The notes beneath the pieces are model-generated. The model made no database searches. It saw only the letters and a list, made by a program, of their open reading frames with translations, and had not been told where the DNA came from. Positions 54,818 through 63,160 of a stretch of 64,000 nucleotides of DNA are shown piece by piece. This DNA comes from an uncultured Arenicella sp. (GTDB taxonomy: Bacteria > Pseudomonadota > Gammaproteobacteria > Arenicellales > Arenicellaceae), in assembly GCA_938048185.1 (NCBI GenBank), contig CALIVT010000009.1, forward strand, positions 110,443 through 174,442. Reading direction: 5' to 3'. The position numbers were made by a program, and so were the translations under genes. Within the stretch, counting starts at the first letter, position 1; each line of letters opens with the position of its first letter.

Positions 54818-56086
54818 TTATCGGTTAAGCAGTTTTAATTCATAACCGGTTGCTTGTTTGGGGAACGACAGCAATTCAATGGTAACGCGCTTGAGCTCTT
54901 TCGCCCCAATTTGGTTCAAGCTGTTGTTGTTATATAAGTAGTCGGCCGGCGACAGATTACGGCGCGACACCAGGCGTCCATCGGCGTCGGTTAACGACAT
55001 TTCTAGCCACGGCAATGGTTGCGAAATATCCGCCCGGTTTACAATGCTCACCCGCAAGAGTGTTGTCGACGAGCGCGTGGGGTGAGGTTCGGTTCGCGCA
55101 GATAACAATTCCATTTGGCTTAAGTTGCGGCGCAAAGGTAGCTCGATATCGTGCTTTTCAAGCTCTCTTGCAAGGGGTGTTGTTAACTCTATGAACTTGG
55201 TATGCGCGAGTGAGCCTTCGTCAAAATGGACGAGCTGCTTCATCCACAGTTGGTAACTCAGTAGACCGCAAAGTGCGACAATCACTACAAAAAGCAGGGG
55301 TACATATAGCCATGCCATTCCTTTTCTTCTCACTTTTGGCGCTAGATCAAATGGCACTTGGTCATCTGACGGTCGGTCGAGGGACAGTTCTTTACTGCGC
55401 GAATTCTTTAGGATGGCTGCCTCATCGGCCGTAGCGTTACCGCTCTCACTGGTATCATCTACAGGGCTATTGAGTAGTTTGTCGTCGACTAATGCAGATA
55501 CTTGATCGATAAGCCCGTTCGACTCATCAGTTTCAGTATGCTGCTTGTGTTCCTCAGTCGCGGCATCTTGAGTTAAGGGCGAGCTTACTTCGTCTATATC
55601 AGGCAGTATCAGCTCGTGCTGTTCGGCAAGCTCATTGTTGCGCTCTTGTTTTGCTTCAATATTTGCCAACATTTCGCCTGCGTCGAGGTCATCCGAGCGG
55701 CTGACGGGCAAATCATCAGCCATTATGTCTGAAGAGACAATCAAATCAGGGTCAAGATCGATGCTTGTGCTTGGGTTGATGCTTAGCCGTTCATGTTCGC
55801 CTTCTGGTTCTGTGTGCGGATCAGCGAACTTGATATCTTGCGGGGTCAGGTGTTCTTCAATTTCATTAATCGACGCAATCACCGATTCGTCGACCTCATC
55901 CGATAACGGTTCGATAAAAACTTCACGAGGGTCAAAGCGCGGTGTTTCAACGTCATCGATAAGCCGAGCTTGAAAGCGCTCACGACACGTGCCACAACGC
56001 ACCATTCCTTCAGACACACGCAATTGCGCATCACTAATAACGTAGCTAGTGAAGCAGTGCGGACATTGCGTTTTGTGTAGAGCCAT
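54818..56086 (-). CDS. MJ0042-type zinc-ribbon / DUF3426 membrane protein
   Basis: The 422-residue protein begins with a zinc ribbon: C8-x2-C11 and C31-x2-C34 (QCPHCF, RCGTCRERF). A long acidic, low-complexity linker (about 45-270) is followed by one transmembrane helix (WLYVPLLFVVIVALCGLLSY) and a C-terminal DUF3426 beta domain (LLRVSIVNRADISQPLPWLE). Such proteins sit next to prmA in Pseudomonas and relatives, function unknown. The start ATG 56086 shares its A with the last of six upstream mini-ORFs, so translation may be coupled to them. Confidence 0.9.
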   Translation of the reverse strand: MALHKTQCPHCFTSYVISDAQLRVSEGMVRCGTCRERFQARLIDDVETPRFDPREVFIEPLSDEVDESVIASINEIEEHLTPQDIKFADPHTEPEGEHERLSINPSTSIDLDPDLIVSSDIMADDLPVSRSDDLDAGEMLANIEAKQERNNELAEQHELILPDIDEVSSPLTQDAATEEHKQHTETDESNGLIDQVSALVDDKLLNSPVDDTSESGNATADEAAILKNSRSKELSLDRPSDDQVPFDLAPKVRRKGMAWLYVPLLFVVIVALCGLLSYQLWMKQLVHFDEGSLAHTKFIELTTPLARELEKHDIELPLRRNLSQMELLSARTEPHPTRSSTTLLRVSIVNRADISQPLPWLEMSLTDADGRLVSRRNLSPADYLYNNNSLNQIGAKELKRVTIELLSFPKQATGYELKLLNR

Positions 56087-56233
56087 CAGCAGTTTTTATT
56101 AAGAGCCATCAGCAGTTTTTATTAAGAGCCATCAGCAGTTTTTATTAAGAGCCATCAGCGGTTTCTATTAAGAGCCATCAGCAGTTTTTATTAAGAGCCA
56201 TCAGCGGTTTCTATTAAGAGCCATCAGCGGTTT
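56081..56233 (-). repeat. 23-bp tandem repeat, about 6.6 copies, between prmA and the zinc-ribbon gene
   Basis: Units start at 56081, 56104, 56127, 56150, 56173, 56196 and 56219 (the last partial). Two variants alternate: agcAGTTTTTA at units 1, 2, 3 and 5, and agcGGTTTCTA at units 4 and 6. The first unit covers the start codon of the DUF3426 gene and the last reaches the prmA stop (56232-56234). Confidence 0.95.
56086..56224 (-). other. Array of six overlapping 7-codon mini-ORFs upstream of the DUF3426 gene
   Basis: On the minus strand each repeat unit encodes ATG GCT CTT AAT AAA AAC then TGC TGA (or AGA AAC CGC TGA in the variant): M-A-L-N-K-N-C or M-A-L-N-R-N-R. The mini-ORF starts are at 56224, 56201, 56178, 56155, 56132 and 56109. 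The last A of each TGA is the A of the next ATG. The sixth stop overlaps the ATG of the DUF3426 gene at 56086, whose own product begins M-A-L-H-K. Each step shifts frame by one base. No strong Shine-Dalgarno is present in the units. Confidence 0.8.
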
Positions 56234-57122
56234 AACGTCGGCGCGCGGTTAACAGGCACCAATGATCGCTATTATTTTGACTAAATTGAAAGTCGGGGCC
56301 AAATGCCGCCTGCACTTTCTCAGCCTGAGTGCTTAGTATACCAGTGAGCAACAGCGTACCGCCGGGCCGCAGATGCTGCAACAAGGTGTCTCGCAATTCA
56401 ATTATCACCTCGGCTAATATATTCGCAATTACTAAATCGTAACTCGCGGTTATCTCGCTTGGTAGCTCCGAGGGTAGGTATGCGTTTAACTGCTGTTCTA
56501 CCTTATTGCGCTCAGCGTTTTCTGCGCAGGCGCTAACCGCGAGAGGGTCGATATCCACCGCGTCGGCGTGTTTCGCGCCGCTCATCAGTGCCGCAATGGC
56601 TAAAATGCCCGAGCCGCTGCCGTAGTCCAACACGCGCTGATGTTTAAGGTTTTGGTCAGCTAACCAGCTTAAGCACATATTAGTGGTGGCATGCGTCCCG
56701 GTACCGAATGCCAAGCCTGGGTCGAGCACGATATTTCGCGCATTTGGTGCTAACGGTTCACACCAGCTTGGGCAAACCCACAGATTTGTTCCAACTTGGA
56801 TTGGCTTAAAGGAGCTTAACCAAACCCGCTCCCAGTCTTGGTCAACCAGCTTTGCGACGGTAACTGGAATCTCGGTGTTGGTGCTGCTGGTAAACTGATT
56901 TTGCACAAACTCTATAATTGGCGCTAGGTCGACGGTGTCATTAAATAAGGCTGTTAGTTTAACCTTTTGCCAGTCAGGTGTACCTGGAAATGCGACCTCG
57001 TAAAACTCGTCGGCGCCCGCGTTTTCACAGGTAATCGCTTGGGCAAGAAAGCCCTCTAGCATATCGGAAAGTTTCTCGACGTCTTGCGCGTCGACCACTA
57101 AGGTAGTTTGTGACCAGCTCAT
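56232..57122 (-). CDS. prmA: Ribosomal protein L11 methyltransferase
   Basis: The 296-residue SAM enzyme has the N-terminal L11-binding domain, then DPGLAFGTGTHATT, the SAM motif VLDYGSGSGILAIAA, DIDPLAVSACAENAERN and a late LVIANILAEVI. It trimethylates ribosomal protein L11. Its stop borders the 23-bp repeat array upstream of the DUF3426 gene. It starts 9 bp after the stop of the TlpA-like gene. Confidence 0.96.
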   Translation of the reverse strand: MSWSQTTLVVDAQDVEKLSDMLEGFLAQAITCENAGADEFYEVAFPGTPDWQKVKLTALFNDTVDLAPIIEFVQNQFTSSTNTEIPVTVAKLVDQDWERVWLSSFKPIQVGTNLWVCPSWCEPLAPNARNIVLDPGLAFGTGTHATTNMCLSWLADQNLKHQRVLDYGSGSGILAIAALMSGAKHADAVDIDPLAVSACAENAERNKVEQQLNAYLPSELPSEITASYDLVIANILAEVIIELRDTLLQHLRPGGTLLLTGILSTQAEKVQAAFGPDFQFSQNNSDHWCLLTARRR

Positions 57123-57131
57123 CTAACTAGG

Positions 57132-57647
57132 CTACGGCAAATGTTCTGACAACCAGGCGCGGATCTGCGCCTCGTCGATTTTACCCAGGACTTGATCCAG
57201 AACTCTGCCATTTTTATCAAGCAACAAGGAGTAGGGAAGTAGGCCCTGGGGATTACCGCTTGCCTCGAGCAATTGCATGCCGGTTTTTTCAGCGTACAAA
57301 ATAGGGTAGCGAATGTCCATTGAGTCTAAAAATGGTTGTGAGCGACTTGGGTAGTCAATCGCTACGCCAATAACCTTGAAGCCGTCAGGTTGATGCAAAC
57401 GATACATTGCCTCAAACAGTGGCATTTCGTCGCGGCAGGGTGTACACCAAGTAGCCCAAAAATTGACTAAGGTAAGCTCACCTAATTGATCGCCGACGCG
57501 ACCGATGTCATCACCTTGCTCAAGCTCGGCTGTCAATAAGGCAGATGCTTGGTTGGTGGCGTCTATGCGGCTGGTGTTTAAAGTGATACCCACAGCAAAC
57601 GCTGCAAGCGCGATAAAGGCAATAAGGATCTTGGTTTGGTTGGTCAT
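57132..57647 (-). CDS. TlpA/ResA-like membrane-anchored thioredoxin
   Basis: The 171-residue protein has an N-terminal membrane anchor (KILIAFIALAAFAVGI) and a thioredoxin domain with WATWCTPCRDEM and the GNPQGLLPYSLLLDKNG loop. It should act as a periplasmic disulfide reductase, perhaps in cytochrome c maturation. It follows dsbD by 22 bp, so DsbD may be its electron donor. Confidence 0.9.
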   Translation of the reverse strand: MTNQTKILIAFIALAAFAVGITLNTSRIDATNQASALLTAELEQGDDIGRVGDQLGELTLVNFWATWCTPCRDEMPLFEAMYRLHQPDGFKVIGVAIDYPSRSQPFLDSMDIRYPILYAEKTGMQLLEASGNPQGLLPYSLLLDKNGRVLDQVLGKIDEAQIRAWLSEHLP

Positions 57648-57669
57648 ACGTTCACTTGTCTAATGCACT

Positions 57670-59487
57670 TTATGGCTTTGCTTGCGCTAATATGGCCAGA
57701 AAGTCGTCTTTCTTCATATACCCATATTGTCTTAGGTTTTGGTGTTCACTGCCATTGCCACGAATGAAAAGGGTCGCCGGCGGCCCGAAGACATCAAAAA
57801 ACTTTTTCAGTTCCGCGCTGTCGTCGTTAGTCTTGGTAACGTCTGCTTCGATTAATGTCCAGTTGTTTAGTGCTGCATGAACTTGTGATTCAGTGAAGGT
57901 AGTGCGCTGCATGCGCTTGCAGTCTAAGCACCAGTCTGCGTAAAAGTCGACCAGAACCGGTTTGCCGCTCGCCTTGGCTGAGCTTAACAAACTTTGCGCC
58001 TCGCTCAAGGTTGTCACCTTGTTAAATGGCAGGTGAGTACTCTGGGTAGTGCCGCTAAACGCGAGTGACGACAAGGGGTTAAGGATTTGATTGCCGCCGC
58101 TAGTCGCCCCAACAAGTGCCAAAGCACCCCAAAGTAACATTGCAACGCTGGCTCCTCGAAATGCGCTGTTGGCGATGGCTGCGCTCATTTGAGTGGCCAT
58201 CGTCCAAAGGTAAAAACCAGCCCAAAGTAATAGTGCGGCCCACAAATAGAGAACGGGTACCGCATTGATAAAGCTCGCTATGTAAATGGCAACACCGATC
58301 ACCATAAAACCGAAGAGCACTTGGATTTGTTGCATCCACGCGCCGGCTCTTGGTAATAGCCACCCCGCGCCAAAACCGAATAACACGAGTAGCAAGCCCA
58401 TGCCGAGTGACATTGCGCTCATAATTGCGGCACCTAACACTGGGTCGCCCTTGCTGATCGCCGCGCCTAAGGTGAGTATCAAAATAGGTGAGACACACGC
58501 GCCTACAACTAGGGCTGAAATAAGTCCAAGCGCGAAACTCGAAAACGATGCAGACGAAGAAGTTACCGATGTGCCCGATAGTTTAGTTTGAAGCGAGCTT
58601 GGAAGTTGGATCTTGAATGCACCAAATAGCGAGGTGGCTAGAATAATTAAAAGTGAGCATATGCCGCCAATCACCCACGGGTTCTGAAAATGTGCTTGCA
58701 ACTGAACGCCTGACGCGCCGGCGATCCAGCCGGCAATTGCGTAGGTCACAATCGTACCACCCACATAACAGATGGCTAACCAGCCGGAGCGCATTTTGCT
58801 TGGGTTTTTTTGTCCAGCAATTACGCCTGCCAATATCGGGATCATGGGCAGCACGCATGGTGTGAAGCTTAATAAGATACCGGCACCAAACGCGGCCAAC
58901 ACATAGGCCCAAAACCCTTTATCTGCCAGCGTTGAGCCTGCTCGATCATTCAACATTGGTGGCGCTTGTTGTGGTGCGACGGTCTCTGTATTTAGGTTGC
59001 CTGCGCTTAAGCCGTCTGCGTCTAATTTGGGTATAAAACTAACTGTTATTGGCCGAATTTGTGGTGGGTAGCAAACGCCAACGGGCTTGTTGCAGCCTTG
59101 GCCTAGAATGGTGAGTTCCAATTCGTTGCCAGTGCTAGGTAGACTGACGACTGGGGCTGTGACCTCCACGTTGTAAAAAAACACCGTTACTTCACCGAAC
59201 TCTGGGTCTTGCTCGATAACACCCTCGGGGAAAACTAATTCGCCGAATTGGGCACCGGGGGTCGTTGATTGCACCTTAAACTGGTCGCGGTACATATAGT
59301 AATCTTGCGCAATCGTCCATTGAACGCGAAGCTGGTCACCGTCGATAAACGCGGTCATGCCAAACGCCTGCTCTTCGGGTAAGAGCTCGGTTTTCTTGTT
59401 ACTCCAGAATTGCGCAGATGCAGTGAAGGACGCTAAAAGTAACGCGATCAGTACCGTAAAACGGTAATTTTTAAACGATAGTCTCAT
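57670..59487 (-). CDS. dsbD: Thiol:disulfide interchange protein DsbD
   Basis: The 605-residue protein has a signal peptide. The N-terminal domain carries the CNKPVGVCYPP pair. Eight membrane helices follow with Cys in FTPCVLPMIP and VGACVSPIL, and a C-terminal thioredoxin domain has DWCLDCKRM. It transfers electrons from cytosolic thioredoxin to periplasmic partners, here probably including the TlpA-like protein downstream. All three Cys pairs are present. Confidence 0.95.
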   Translation of the reverse strand: MRLSFKNYRFTVLIALLLASFTASAQFWSNKKTELLPEEQAFGMTAFIDGDQLRVQWTIAQDYYMYRDQFKVQSTTPGAQFGELVFPEGVIEQDPEFGEVTVFFYNVEVTAPVVSLPSTGNELELTILGQGCNKPVGVCYPPQIRPITVSFIPKLDADGLSAGNLNTETVAPQQAPPMLNDRAGSTLADKGFWAYVLAAFGAGILLSFTPCVLPMIPILAGVIAGQKNPSKMRSGWLAICYVGGTIVTYAIAGWIAGASGVQLQAHFQNPWVIGGICSLLIILATSLFGAFKIQLPSSLQTKLSGTSVTSSSASFSSFALGLISALVVGACVSPILILTLGAAISKGDPVLGAAIMSAMSLGMGLLLVLFGFGAGWLLPRAGAWMQQIQVLFGFMVIGVAIYIASFINAVPVLYLWAALLLWAGFYLWTMATQMSAAIANSAFRGASVAMLLWGALALVGATSGGNQILNPLSSLAFSGTTQSTHLPFNKVTTLSEAQSLLSSAKASGKPVLVDFYADWCLDCKRMQRTTFTESQVHAALNNWTLIEADVTKTNDDSAELKKFFDVFGPPATLFIRGNGSEHQNLRQYGYMKKDDFLAILAQAKP

Positions 59488-59607
59488 TAGAATGTCGATG
59501 TTAAATTGACTCGGAGTTAAAGACCGATAAAACGTGCGCTAGCTCGCAAGTCGGTCGCTGCCTAACTATGATATTGTGCCACCAAACCCACGACTAACCT
59601 AACGCCA

Positions 59608-60465
59608 ATGGTAAATTTTGATATGAGCGAAACCGCCGTAAATGCCTCCAAACTCACCCGTATTTTGGATATCGAGGGGGCCATCAACTTCCGCGATTTA
59701 GGCGGGTACCCAACCAACGACGGTCGACAGGTTAGATGGGGCAAGGTGTTTCGTTCAGCGCAGCTTGATCGTTTGACTGAAAACGGTGTTAAAGAGCTTG
59801 CTGACTTGGGTATCAAAGCGGTTGTTGATTTGCGGTTTGACGAGGAAAGTCGCCGCTACCCAACGGTGCGAAGGGCGGTGCCAAACGCGGAAATGTTGGC
59901 CTGGAACGATCCGCAATTTGCTGATGCCGAACACCAGGGCCGGGCAATGCAAATGAGCTGGAAAGACAGCTTAGATAGTAATGACCCTGCGCAAGTACGC
60001 GAGGCCATGCGAGTTAACTATCCGAAGAAGCTTTACTCGCATCGTTTGATTTACCGTGCCATGTTACAGCGCTTGATCGATCAGCAAACACCATTAGTGT
60101 TTCATTGTGCCGCAGGTAAAGACCGTACCGGGGTAGCGGCGGCGTTAATTCTCTCGCTTTTGGGTGTCAGCGATGAGGTTATTATCGAAGACTATTTAAT
60201 TACCCAGCGGGCGATGCAGCACTTGATCGAAAACTGGGTTGCCGGGGGTGCCACCGACAACGACGAGTACGAAGACTTCCAAAGTCGTTTAGCGAAGTAC
60301 CCTAAAGCCATTGTGCGGCCAATCTTCGATGCGGATGAGGCGTATATTCGTACCTTACTTGATTACGTCAACGAGAATTATAACGGCTTTGAAAACTACG
60401 CCTTAACCAAGCTTGAGCTGCAGCACGATGATCTTGAACTGTTGCGAGCGCGCTTATTGGTTTGA
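59608..60465 (+). CDS. Tyrosine-protein phosphatase (DUF/Y_phosphatase3 type)
   Basis: The 285-residue protein has the NFRDLGGYPT and GKVFRSAQLDRL leader of this family and the P-loop HCAAGKDRTGVA (CX5R). Family members dephosphorylate tyrosine residues or phosphoinositide-like substrates. The start is ATG 59608 or 59623. Its 3' end overlaps the convergent galM by 12 bp. Confidence 0.9.
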   Translation: MVNFDMSETAVNASKLTRILDIEGAINFRDLGGYPTNDGRQVRWGKVFRSAQLDRLTENGVKELADLGIKAVVDLRFDEESRRYPTVRRAVPNAEMLAWNDPQFADAEHQGRAMQMSWKDSLDSNDPAQVREAMRVNYPKKLYSHRLIYRAMLQRLIDQQTPLVFHCAAGKDRTGVAAALILSLLGVSDEVIIEDYLITQRAMQHLIENWVAGGATDNDEYEDFQSRLAKYPKAIVRPIFDADEAYIRTLLDYVNENYNGFENYALTKLELQHDDLELLRARLLV

Positions 60466-61386
60466 ATCGCTAAATTCAAAGCGTGTTATCTGCTGATGCT
60501 CATGGCCAGGCGCCAGCAAAGGCGAGAAGAATTCGGTGCGGTTAATCGCGTCGGGTGCGTATTGAGTTTCTAAACAAAACCCAGCAGAGGGTAGAAACGG
60601 GGTGCTCAAGAACTTACCCGTATAGAACTGAAATCCGGGCGAATTACCGCTGACTAAAACGCTAATACCTGAGGTTTCAGAAACGGCGCCTAGCATGGGT
60701 ATCAGCGTCTCACCATCAAACTCGTGAACGTTAAAGTGGTGGTCAACCAGGCCGAAAAATTCGTTCAAGGGTGAACTCATGATTTGGTAGTCGAGCGGCG
60801 AGTTAATCGCCTCAAGCTCGCCAGTAGGCAAATTATATTCATCAATAGTTGCGTAGTTTTTGGCCAAGATTTGAAACTGATGGTCAGCAATATTTCCGTC
60901 CCCAGCCAAATTCAAGTAAACGTGATTGGTTGGGTTGATATACGTTTCGGTATCGGTTTTGGCCTTATACTCTATCGTTAAGGCACCATTTTCAACACGG
61001 TAAGAGGCGATGATATTCAATCGGCCTCGAAGGCCAATGCGACTCAGATTAAACACTAATTGATAGTCTACAGAGCTCTTAGTTGCCTTGAGTACACTCC
61101 AAGTTTCCTTGTCGAAGCCGAAGCCTCCGCTATGCAGGCAGCTGCCCGATTCATTAAGTGGCATTTGGTAGGCGTTGCCATTGATTGAGAGTTTGCCGCC
61201 GGCTATGCGATTTGTAATTGGGCCAATGCTTGCGCCTAAATAATATGCATCACTGAGATAGTCGCTAATCTTGGAATAGTGCAGTGCTACATCTGTATTA
61301 GCGAACTGAACACGATGGATGCGCGCGCCAAAATCTAAAAGTTCAACGGTTAAATTTTTGTCGTCTGAAATAGTGGTGCATTGCAT
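60454..61386 (-). CDS. galM: Aldose 1-epimerase
   Basis: The 310-residue beta-sandwich enzyme has GASIGPITNRIAGGKL, the active-site NPTNHVYLNLAG, LHSGGFGFDKETW and a late GFCLETQYAPDA (Glu base). It interconverts the anomers of hexoses. It stands alone, convergent with the phosphatase gene. Confidence 0.9.
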   Translation of the reverse strand: MQCTTISDDKNLTVELLDFGARIHRVQFANTDVALHYSKISDYLSDAYYLGASIGPITNRIAGGKLSINGNAYQMPLNESGSCLHSGGFGFDKETWSVLKATKSSVDYQLVFNLSRIGLRGRLNIIASYRVENGALTIEYKAKTDTETYINPTNHVYLNLAGDGNIADHQFQILAKNYATIDEYNLPTGELEAINSPLDYQIMSSPLNEFFGLVDHHFNVHEFDGETLIPMLGAVSETSGISVLVSGNSPGFQFYTGKFLSTPFLPSAGFCLETQYAPDAINRTEFFSPLLAPGHEHQQITRFEFSDSNQ

Positions 61387-61474
61387 TATTGGGGCTCTAA
61401 AGTGACCGAATTAGAACTAGTATACCGATTTGCTTTGCTATGATGTATGGCATGTCTAACAGGCCTGCAAGTTT

Positions 61475-62077
61475 ATGATCGATTTTAAAGTACTGCTTAG
61501 TTCCACCACGAATCGTTTGGTGTTTATTACCGTGCTTGTGAACGTCGTCGTGCAACAAGCACTTTACGCGGGCGCGCTTACCGGCTTAGAGATGTTTAGC
61601 TGGCAAACACGTTATTTTCAGCCCTGGCAACTGCTAACGCACATGTTTCTGCACGGCGGGTGGGCACATTTGGCGTTTAATATGATTGGCCTATGGTCGT
61701 TTGGCCGAGTAGTCGAGAATGTGTGGGGCGCCAAACGCTTTTTGATTTTCTATTTGGTCTGTGGTGTTGGTGCCGCGATCATTTCGCAGCTGGTTGATCA
61801 GTTTGTTTTTAACCAGGTCTACGGTGCTAGTGTGGGTGCCTCGGGTGCTATTTATGGGTTGCTGGTCGCGTTTGCCCTGATGTTCCCCAACTTTAAAATA
61901 ATATTGATTTTTCTACCGGTGCCGATCGCAGCCAAGTACTTTGTACCGGTGCTGTTGCTGATCGATCTAAGCGCAGGGTTTACTGGGTTTTCTATATTCG
62001 GGCAAAATATTGCGCACTTTGCGCATCTAGGCGGCGCGCTGATTGGCTTTGTAATGGTGCAGATTTATCGGCGTTAG
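61475..62077 (+). CDS. Rhomboid family intramembrane serine protease
   Basis: The 200-residue membrane protein has six helices with the rhomboid motifs HMFLHGGWAHLAFNM (His65 and Asn69 in the second conserved block), the catalytic Ser123 in GASGAIYG, and His184 in AHFAHLGGALIG. It cleaves membrane-protein substrates in the lipid bilayer. No substrate is suggested by the neighbours. Confidence 0.92.
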   Translation: MIDFKVLLSSTTNRLVFITVLVNVVVQQALYAGALTGLEMFSWQTRYFQPWQLLTHMFLHGGWAHLAFNMIGLWSFGRVVENVWGAKRFLIFYLVCGVGAAIISQLVDQFVFNQVYGASVGASGAIYGLLVAFALMFPNFKIILIFLPVPIAAKYFVPVLLLIDLSAGFTGFSIFGQNIAHFAHLGGALIGFVMVQIYRR

Positions 62078-62134
62078 CGCTCTGCTTATACTCTTCGGCT
62101 AGCGCACATACCCAAACAGGGGGTTCGTTGACAA

Positions 62135-63112
62135 TTATTCTGGCACCACAACCGCAAGGTTGGTATAGCCCAGATCTAGCAGCGATTGCGCGGCAATGAG
62201 GGCACGTTGACCGCTACGACACGCCAGCACGATTCGTTCAATATCGTGTTCTCGGGCAAGGGCATTGATATTCGATAACTCTAGGTTTTGGTGTACAAAA
62301 AAGTCTTGCGGCGTGTTTTTAATTTCGTCATAGGAGCGGACATCCACCGTCCAATCGCTATCCAATATTTGGGTGTGACTAATTAGATCAATCTGTGGTG
62401 ACTCAGGCTCATTGATGCTGCTAACGTCAATGATGTGTTGACTGTAGTTCCATAAATCCAGATACATAATTTTACCTAGCAAGCTTGCTGACCCCAGCAA
62501 AATTTTTAGCGCTTCTTGCGCCTGAATGCTGCCAATAATGCCGACACTTGGCCCGGTGACGCCGACGGTATTGCAATTGGTCTGTTGTTTTGCCAGCTTT
62601 GGAAAAACCGCGCGCAGACTCGGTGCGCCGTTACAAAATACGCCAACATGACCAAAGGTGCGATTTACCGATGCGCTAAGCAAACTGATACCCAGGGATA
62701 AACAAGCATCACTCAGTAGGTATGAGGTGGCAAAATTATCCGCAGCGTCAATTACTAAGGATTTGTTTTTGCACAAGGTGTGAGTGTTTGTGGCCGAGAG
62801 CCGATGGCTAACGCCCATGACGTCTATGCTCGAATTAATGGCCTGTAACTCGCGTTTGGCAATCTCCGCCTTCGGTAGTCCAATGTCGTGTTCGCGATAC
62901 AGTATTTGGCGGTGCAGGTTACTCTCGTCTATCGTGTCAAAGTCGACTATTGTAAGCTTGCCCACCCCCGCACCACTTAGTAAACTTGCTACCGAGCAGC
63001 CTAAGCCGCCTGCACCGATAATTAGAACAGAGGCCTTAGAAAGCGTTGCCTGGCCATCTAAACCAATCTCCGAGACTAAGGTTTGGCGAGAGTAGCGTGG
63101 GTGATCGTGCAT
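62135..63112 (-). CDS. ThiF/MoeB/HesA-family adenylyltransferase with C-terminal rhodanese
   Basis: The 325-residue protein has RYSRQTLVSEIG, the nucleotide motif IIGAGGLGCSVASLL, DFDTIDESNLHRQ and a substrate-Cys region near QTNCNTVGVTGPSVG. A rhodanese-like domain at the end has a candidate catalytic Cys in LACRSGQRA. It activates a small ubiquitin-like protein (ThiS/MoaD type) for sulfur transfer. It is unclear whether thiamine, molybdopterin or another pathway is served. Confidence 0.9.
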   Translation of the reverse strand: MHDHPRYSRQTLVSEIGLDGQATLSKASVLIIGAGGLGCSVASLLSGAGVGKLTIVDFDTIDESNLHRQILYREHDIGLPKAEIAKRELQAINSSIDVMGVSHRLSATNTHTLCKNKSLVIDAADNFATSYLLSDACLSLGISLLSASVNRTFGHVGVFCNGAPSLRAVFPKLAKQQTNCNTVGVTGPSVGIIGSIQAQEALKILLGSASLLGKIMYLDLWNYSQHIIDVSSINEPESPQIDLISHTQILDSDWTVDVRSYDEIKNTPQDFFVHQNLELSNINALAREHDIERIVLACRSGQRALIAAQSLLDLGYTNLAVVVPE

Positions 63113-63160
63113 GTGCTTATTCTAGCGTATTTCTACCGTGGTAAAAGAAATGGGGGCACC

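Noticed and set aside
56081..56233. Could the repeat array be a CRISPR array?
   Set aside because: Units are 23 bp and directly adjacent with no spacers, and no cas genes are nearby.
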